Shown: positions 59,129 to 64,000 of the stretch, one piece after another | Layout: each line of letters begins with the position of its first letter | How positions within the stretch are numbered: the stretch's first letter is position 1 | Origin: Muricoccus nepalensis | GTDB lineage: Bacteria > Pseudomonadota > Alphaproteobacteria > Acetobacterales > Acetobacteraceae | Length of the DNA stretch: 64,000 bases | NCBI RefSeq assembly: GCF_006438825.1 | Contig: NZ_RCZP01000002.1 | Coordinates: 280,568-344,567 of the forward strand | Direction of reading: 5' to 3' | Position numbers and translations under genes: made by a program | Notes under the pieces: model-generated | What the model saw: only the letters and a program-made list of their open reading frames with translations | Told to the model about the DNA's origin: nothing | Databases searched by the model: none

Positions 59129-59959
59129 TCAGGCCGCCGCGGCGGGGAGCCTCATCCAGTCCGGCACGCGCGGCCGCAGCACCGCGGTGCCGCAGGCGAG
59201 GGCGCCGGCCCGGGCCGCCTCCAGCCGCAGCAGCGCGAGCCCGATCCCGTCCCGGCCCGAGCGCATCTCGCCGACCGTCGCGCCGTCCAGCGTGACCGGC
59301 GCGTCGCGCGGGGGGAGGGGACCCTCCACCGCCACGGGCACGAGCCGGCGCTTGAGCAGGCCGCGGTAGCGCGTGCGGGCCGTCAGCTCCTGGCCCATGT
59401 AGCAGCCCTTCTCCCAGGAGACGCCGCCCAGTTCGTCGAAGCCGGCCTCGAGCAGCACGGTCTTGTCCCGGTCGAGGTCGCGCGCGCCCTCGGGCAGGCC
59501 GAGCCCGAGGCGGTGGCGGTCGTAGTCGGCGGGGTCGCCCCCCAGGGCCGTGCCGTAGACGCGCCAGCCAGCCGCGGGTAGGCGGGGGTCGCGGCGGGCG
59601 ACGGCGAGCAGGGGCGGCTCCTCCCCCCAGACGGCGCCGACCGGGATCTCGCCCGAGCGGTCCGCCAGCGCGACCTTCGAGCGGAGCCGGAAGCGCGAGA
59701 GCTTCTCCACCAGCAGCGCGGCGTCGGCCCGCGGTACGTCGAGGAGGATCGCCTCGGGCGCGAGGGCCGGCGCCTCGAAGGCGAGGAAGTCGGTGAGCCA
59801 CTTGCCCTGGGGGGAGAGAAGCGCGGACCAGGCCATCCCCGTCGCCTCGCCCCCGCCGAAGGGGGCCATGTCGTTGGAGACGAGGCCCTGGAGGAAGGCG
59901 GCGCGGTCGGGGCCGGCGACCTCCACGAGGCCGCGGTCGGGAAGGGGGGCGCTGGGCAT
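59129..59959 (-). CDS. ygfZ: Folate-binding protein YgfZ (GcvT-like)
   Basis: 276 aa. The diagnostic KGCYMGQELTAR motif (about 191-202) contains the conserved Cys of YgfZ. Structurally related to aminomethyltransferase GcvT but without catalytic function in glycine cleavage; it helps assembly or repair of some Fe-S enzymes with folate. ATG 59959. It is divergent from the GT9 gene, 115 bp away. The Fe-S oxygenase and molybdenum hydroxylase here could be clients. Confidence 0.9.
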   Translation of the reverse strand: MPSAPLPDRGLVEVAGPDRAAFLQGLVSNDMAPFGGGEATGMAWSALLSPQGKWLTDFLAFEAPALAPEAILLDVPRADAALLVEKLSRFRLRSKVALADRSGEIPVGAVWGEEPPLLAVARRDPRLPAAGWRVYGTALGGDPADYDRHRLGLGLPEGARDLDRDKTVLLEAGFDELGGVSWEKGCYMGQELTARTRYRGLLKRRLVPVAVEGPLPPRDAPVTLDGATVGEMRSGRDGIGLALLRLEAARAGALACGTAVLRPRVPDWMRLPAAAA

Positions 59960-60074
59960 AGGGGGCAGATCGGGCGGCGCCCCGCCCGGCGCAAGCACCC
60001 GCGCGGTGGGGCCGTCGCCGGCGTCCATCCCCCTGGCCCCGAACGGGGCCGGACGTGCTAGACCGGCGCGGCCC

Positions 60075-60980
60075 ATGCGCATCCTCTTCGTCACTTCCAC
60101 GCGGATCGGCGACGCCGTGCTCTCCACCGGCCTGCTCGATCACCTCCTCCGCACCCATCCGGGCGCGCGGATTACGGTGGCCTGCGGCCCGGCGGCCGAG
60201 GGCGTCTTCGCGCGGATGCCGGGGCGCGAGTGCACGATCGTCGTCGCCAAGCGGCCGATGTCGATGCACTGGCTGGTCCTCTGGGGGCAGGTCGCGACCA
60301 CCGTCTGGGACCTCGTGGTGGACCTCCGCGGCTCGGCGCTCGGCTGGCTGGTGCCGGCGCGGCGGCGGGTGGTGATGCGCGGCGGGCGCCGGCCGGGCCA
60401 CCGCATCGGGCACATCGCGGCCGTGCTGCGCCTCGACCCGCCGCCGCCGCCGGTGGCCTGGTTCGCGCCCGAGGACAGCGCGCACGCCGCGGCCCTCCTC
60501 GGGGACGGGCGCCCGGTGCTGGCGCTGGGGCCGACCGCGAACTGGGACGGCAAGGTCTGGCCAGCGGAGCGCTTCGTGGCGCTCGCCCGCGCGCTGGTCG
60601 GGCCGGGCGGGGCGCTGGCGGGCGCGCGCCCCGTGCTGCTGGGCGGGCCGGGCGAGGCGGAGCGGGCCATGGCGGCCCCGGTCGTCGCGGCGCTGCCGGA
60701 CGCGCTCGACCTCGTGGGCCGGCTCTCCCTGCCCGAGGCGGCGGCGCTGCTCGCGCGCGCCGCGCTGTTCGTGGGGAATGATTCCGGGCTGATGCACCTC
60801 TCGGCCGCGGCCGGGGCGCCGACGCTCGGCCTCTTCGGGCCGACGCCAGCCGGGGAATACGGCCCGGTCGGCCGCGCCGCCCGCGCGGCGGTGGCGCCGG
60901 ACGGCACCATGGCGGGCCTCTCGGTCGAGCGCGCGTTGGAGGCCGCCCGCGCGCTGCTGCCCGCGCCCATTCCCGCGTGA
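60075..60980 (+). CDS. GT9 glycosyltransferase (heptosyltransferase-like)
   Basis: 301 aa. The N-terminal RILFVTSTRIGDAVLSTGLLDHLL (2-25) and the C-terminal VGNDSGLMHLSAAAGAPTLGLFGPT (about 232-256) are ADP-heptose LPS heptosyltransferase signatures. It is expected to add a sugar to the LPS core on the cytoplasmic side. First of three co-directional glycosyltransferase genes; 7 bp from the next gene. Confidence 0.93.
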   Translation: MRILFVTSTRIGDAVLSTGLLDHLLRTHPGARITVACGPAAEGVFARMPGRECTIVVAKRPMSMHWLVLWGQVATTVWDLVVDLRGSALGWLVPARRRVVMRGGRRPGHRIGHIAAVLRLDPPPPPVAWFAPEDSAHAAALLGDGRPVLALGPTANWDGKVWPAERFVALARALVGPGGALAGARPVLLGGPGEAERAMAAPVVAALPDALDLVGRLSLPEAAALLARAALFVGNDSGLMHLSAAAGAPTLGLFGPTPAGEYGPVGRAARAAVAPDGTMAGLSVERALEAARALLPAPIPA

Positions 60981-60987
60981 TCCCGGC

Positions 60988-61776
60988 ATGAGCCGCATCT
61001 CCGCCCTCGTGGTGGCGCGCAACGAGGCGGAGCGGCTGCCCGGCTGCCTCGATGCCCTCGCCCCCGCCGACGAGATCGTGGTGGTGCTCGACCGCAGCAC
61101 GGACGGCAGCCTGGCGATCGCCTGGGGCCGCGCGCAGCGCGTGGTCGAGGGCGAATGGGCGATGGAGGGCGACCGCCGCAACGCCGGCATCGAGGCCTGC
61201 ACCGGCGACTGGATCCTCGAGGTGGACGCCGACGAGCGCGTGCCGCCGGAACTCTGGGCCGAGATCCGGCGCGTGGCCGAGACCTCCGCGCACGGCTTCC
61301 ACCGCGTGCGGATCGACAACTACGTCGGCGACCGGCTGATCCGGGGCGGCTGGGCCGGCAGCTTCGGCACCACTTCCAAGCCGGTGCTGTTCCGGCGCGG
61401 CGCCAAGCGGTGGCGGGCGCAGCGGGTGCACCCCGGCATCGACCTCCGGGGCACGGAGGGGGCGAAGATCACCGCCCACGGCATCCACCACGCGCTCGAC
61501 CGCGACATCTCCGACATGCTGCGGCGGCTGGACCGCTACTCCAGCGCCAAGGCGGCGGACCTCATCGATTCCGGGAACATCGGCTCCCTGCCGGACAACC
61601 TCCGCCGCTTCGTCAGCCGCTTCTTCAAGTCCCTCGTCTCCCGCGGCGGCTGGCGGGAGGGCGGCTGGGGCGTGCTGCTGGCCTTCTGCACGGGGCTCTT
61701 CCCGCTCCTCTCGCACCTCAAGGCGCGGCTGGAGCCGGAGAAGCACGGCGGGCGGCGGGCCGACGCGCCCTCTTGA
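60988..61776 (+). CDS. GT2 glycosyltransferase (LPS core type)
   Basis: 262 aa. GT-A fold with SALVVARNEAERLPGCLDAL at the N-terminus; the metal-binding DxD-like segment is VDADERVP (about 74-81). It resembles the KdtX/WaaE group of LPS inner-core transferases. Its stop overlaps the next gene's TTG start (TTGA). It is probably part of a surface-polysaccharide operon. Confidence 0.9.
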   Translation: MSRISALVVARNEAERLPGCLDALAPADEIVVVLDRSTDGSLAIAWGRAQRVVEGEWAMEGDRRNAGIEACTGDWILEVDADERVPPELWAEIRRVAETSAHGFHRVRIDNYVGDRLIRGGWAGSFGTTSKPVLFRRGAKRWRAQRVHPGIDLRGTEGAKITAHGIHHALDRDISDMLRRLDRYSSAKAADLIDSGNIGSLPDNLRRFVSRFFKSLVSRGGWREGGWGVLLAFCTGLFPLLSHLKARLEPEKHGGRRADAPS

Positions 61777-62894
61777 TCCTCGTCCTCACCCAGAACCTGC
61801 CGCCCGACCCCGGGGGGATCGAGGCCCTGATGGGCGAGCTGGCGCGGGCGCTCGCCGGCGCCGGGGAGGGAGTGCTGGTGCTGGCCGACCACATCCGCGG
61901 GAGGGGCCTGGCCGAGCCGTCCTGGCCGGCGGGGGTGTCGCTCCGCCGCTTCGGCGGGCCGCGGCCGCTGCGGCGCTGGCGCAAGGGCCTTGCGGCGCGG
62001 CGAGCCCTGGCGCGGCAGCCGGTCCGGGCGGTGATCGCCGATAGCTGGAAGAGCCTCGAGGTGCTGCCGCGGGCCCCGGTGCCGGTGCTCGTTCTGGCCC
62101 ATGGTTCGGAATTCCCGCCCTCCCCGAGCCCGCGGAAGCGGCGGCGGATCGAGCGGGCGCTGGAGGGGGCGACGGCCATCGCGCCGAACTCCGCCTTCAC
62201 CGCGGGGCTCCTCCAGCCCTACCTGACCCCGGCCGCGCCACGACCGGTCGTGGTCCACCTGCCTGTCCCGCCGCAGCCGGACCCCTCGCCGGAGGGGCGC
62301 GCCCGGGTCGAGGGGCTGCGCGGGGAGGGGCCGCTGCTGCTGACCCTGGCCCGGCTGGAGCCGCGGAAGGGGGTCGATCAGGTCATCCGCGCGCTGCCGG
62401 GGCTGGCCGCCCGCCACCCCGGTCTCCGCTACGCCGTCGCCGGCGGGGGAGAGGACCGCGCCCGCCTGGAGGCGCTGGCGCGGGAGCTCGGCGTCGCGGA
62501 GCGGGTGGTCTTCCTCGGGCGCGTGGACGACGCGGCGCGGGCCGCGCTCTACGCCGGGGCCGACCTCTTCGCCATGCCGGTCCGGCGCGAGGGCGCCTCG
62601 GTCGAGGGCTACGGGCTCGTCTACCTCGAGGCCGCCTGGTACGGGCTGCCCGCCCTCGCCGGGAGGGACGGGGGCGCGGCGGAGGCGGTGCGGGACGGGG
62701 AGACGGGTCTTCTCTGCGACGGGGCGGACCCCGGCGACGTCGCCGCCGCCCTCGCGCGCCTGCTCGGCGACGAGGTCCTCCGCCGGCGGCTGGGCGAGGC
62801 AGCAGCGCGGCGCGTGCGGCGCGACCTCGGCTGGGACTCGGCGCTGCCCCGCTACCTCGCGCTCATCGGGGGCGCGCCGCCCGGAGGCGGTTGA
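61773..62894 (+). CDS. GT4 glycosyltransferase
   Basis: 373 aa, TTG start overlapping the previous stop. GT-B fold: N-terminal TQNLPPDPGGIEALMGELARAL, the middle LARLEPRKGVDQVIRALPGL, and the nucleotide-sugar-binding segment with GYGLVYLEAAWYGLPALAGRDGG (about 283-310, acidic Glu in YLEAA). Substrate sugar unknown. Its end overlaps the convergent ligase-like gene by 32 bp. Confidence 0.92.
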   Translation: MILVLTQNLPPDPGGIEALMGELARALAGAGEGVLVLADHIRGRGLAEPSWPAGVSLRRFGGPRPLRRWRKGLAARRALARQPVRAVIADSWKSLEVLPRAPVPVLVLAHGSEFPPSPSPRKRRRIERALEGATAIAPNSAFTAGLLQPYLTPAAPRPVVVHLPVPPQPDPSPEGRARVEGLRGEGPLLLTLARLEPRKGVDQVIRALPGLAARHPGLRYAVAGGGEDRARLEALARELGVAERVVFLGRVDDAARAALYAGADLFAMPVRREGASVEGYGLVYLEAAWYGLPALAGRDGGAAEAVRDGETGLLCDGADPGDVAAALARLLGDEVLRRRLGEAAARRVRRDLGWDSALPRYLALIGGAPPGGG

Positions 62895-64000
62895 GCGCGG
62901 CGAAGACGGCGCCGACGATCAGCAGCAGGCCGATCCACCACTCCTGCCAGATGCCGTAGCTGAGCATGCCCACCGTGACCGCGGCCGCCAGCACCCCCGC
63001 GCCGGCTGGCCCGCTGGCGCCCGCCGCCCAACCCAGGCGGAGCATGAGAAGCGCGACGAGGGCCGCGCCCACCCCGCCCAGCTCCAGCCAGACCTGCAGC
63101 ATGGCGTTGTGGGTGTGCAGCGGCAGGCGCTGCGCCTCCGGCCGCGCGAACCAGAAGCGCGAGGCGGGGGAGGTGAGGCCGAAGCGGTCGAGCGTCGGGA
63201 GGTCGAAGGTGTCGCGCCCGCCGGGCACCGCGCGGCTGGCCTCGCCGCCCCAGCCGAGCACCGGGCGCTCGGCGATGCGCGCCAGCGCGAAGTCCCAGAT
63301 GAGGATGCGGTGCGCGGCGGAGGGCGGGATCGTCTCCAGCGAGGGCAGGCGGGGCAGGGCCGCGCCGAAGACGAGCGGCGCCGCGACGAAGCCCGCCGCC
63401 AGAGCCATCCCGATCCCGCGCGCGACCCAGGGTCCGAGCCGCCAGGCCGCCGCCAGCGCCAGGAGCCCGACCAGGGCCGCGATCTTGGCGGAGGAGGCGG
63501 GCAGCAGCGCCAGGGTGACGAGCCCGCCGATCACCATCGCCGCCTTCGCCGCGCGCGGCACCGGCAGCAAGGGCACGAGCGGCAGGAGCACCGCGATGAC
63601 CGACCCCGCGGGCTTGAGGCCGAAGTAGAGCGTCTCCGTCGCCTGCCGCATGCCCCGCACGGCGGCGCGCAGCGCGTTGCCCGTCACTTGGTCGAGGAAG
63701 GCGAGGAGGATGCCGAGCGCGAGCCCCCAGGCCAGCAGCCGCATCATCCGCCCGAGCCGCGCCGGCGGTTCCTCCGACAGGGCGCGGGCGGTGGCGGCGC
63801 CCAGCAGCACGAAGCCGCCGACGCTGAGCGCGGTGGTGGCCGCCCGCCCCGGCGCCTCGGCCCAGGCGGCGGTCGCGAGGCACCAGAGGGGGGGCAGCAG
63901 GGCGAGGAGGGTGGTGGGGCCGCCCGGCCAGGGAAGGCGGCGGTGGGCCTGGTAATGCGCGGCGATGGCCGCCACGAAGCCGATCGTGGCGGCGAGGGCG
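62863..64000 (-). CDS. O-antigen ligase-family membrane protein (5' end beyond window)
   Basis: At least 370 aa with about nine or more hydrophobic segments. The periplasmic signature is near the C-terminal third: ERPVLGWGGEASR and HTHNAMLQVWLELGGVG, as in WaaL-like O-antigen ligases and Wzy polymerases. The frame stays open into the right edge (ATIGFVAAIAAHY reads as another membrane segment), so it is a 5'-truncated view. It is convergent with the GT4 gene and completes a polysaccharide cluster. Confidence 0.88.
   Translation of the reverse strand, partial: ALAATIGFVAAIAAHYQAHRRLPWPGGPTTLLALLPPLWCLATAAWAEAPGRAATTALSVGGFVLLGAATARALSEEPPARLGRMMRLLAWGLALGILLAFLDQVTGNALRAAVRGMRQATETLYFGLKPAGSVIAVLLPLVPLLPVPRAAKAAMVIGGLVTLALLPASSAKIAALVGLLALAAAWRLGPWVARGIGMALAAGFVAAPLVFGAALPRLPSLETIPPSAAHRILIWDFALARIAERPVLGWGGEASRAVPGGRDTFDLPTLDRFGLTSPASRFWFARPEAQRLPLHTHNAMLQVWLELGGVGAALVALLMLRLGWAAGASGPAGAGVLAAAVTVGMLSYGIWQEWWIGLLLIVGAVFAALNRLRAARPR

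Overview
The window is about 64 kb of very GC-rich, densely coding DNA in short operons on both strands. The gene content suggests an aerobic alphaproteobacterium, most likely an Acetobacteraceae/Roseomonas-type organism. The grounds are the many orphan tripartite-tricarboxylate (Bug/TctC) binding proteins, HWE histidine kinases with stand-alone receivers, Coq7, an ExoD-type membrane protein and a B12-riboswitch-controlled TonB receptor. The taxonomic placement is inference. No rRNA, tRNA, CRISPR array, intact insertion sequence or phage gene was seen.

Layout. 0-8.5 kb is a signalling and respiration block: two Crp/Fnr regulators, a type II NADH dehydrogenase, a relic of a manganese catalase, and an HWE kinase flanked by two single-domain receivers. 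8.6-16.5 kb is a catabolic block: GntR regulator, maleate-isomerase-like protein, Bug protein, flavin monooxygenase, PEP-mutase/isocitrate-lyase-type lyase, isochorismatase-type amidase, then a GH1-like glycosidase with an aldose 1-dehydrogenase. 16.5-22 kb is mostly housekeeping (HU, RibF, LOG, MaoC hydratase, M20 peptidase). 22-32 kb holds btuB with its cobalamin riboswitch, ExoD, two Bug proteins, a DUF1194 VWA protein, a PhnW-like aminotransferase, OmpW behind a perfect FNR-type box, and formate-THF ligase with a strong terminator. 32-35 kb has two transglutaminase-like proteins, an N-formylglutamate-amidohydrolase-like protein and a PIG-L protein with a damaged metal site.

35-47 kb is the most coherent accessory region. 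A three-gene Rieske oxygenase operon (no reductase) is followed by a convergent GntR regulator. Divergent from that regulator is an eight-gene co-directional run: fumarylacetoacetate-hydrolase-family protein, two Bug proteins, a two-subunit molybdenum hydroxylase, a 4,5-dihydroxyphthalate-decarboxylase-like protein, a third Bug protein and an alpha/beta hydrolase. It reads as uptake and oxidation of an unidentified aromatic or N-heteroaromatic compound. 46.7-49.1 kb contains two translationally coupled genes that I do not recognise. 49.1-50.7 kb is an SDR-DCC-Coq7 operon. 50.8-55.7 kb groups a flavin monooxygenase, a cyanuric-acid-amidohydrolase/barbiturase-family ring-opening enzyme, an amidase and a divergent NMT1/THI5-like binding protein, probably for a pyrimidine- or triazine-like ring. 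55.9-60 kb has a second DUF1194 protein, another Bug protein, a 2-hydroxyacid dehydrogenase and YgfZ. 60-64 kb is a surface-polysaccharide cluster (GT9, GT2, GT4 and an O-antigen-ligase-like protein running off the window).

Seven Bug/TctC binding proteins and no TctA/TctB membrane subunits appear in this window. GC-rich codon bias produces many long mirror-frame open frames, which were discarded as shadows. Start codons were chosen from Shine-Dalgarno sequences and family N-termini; several are GTG or TTG.
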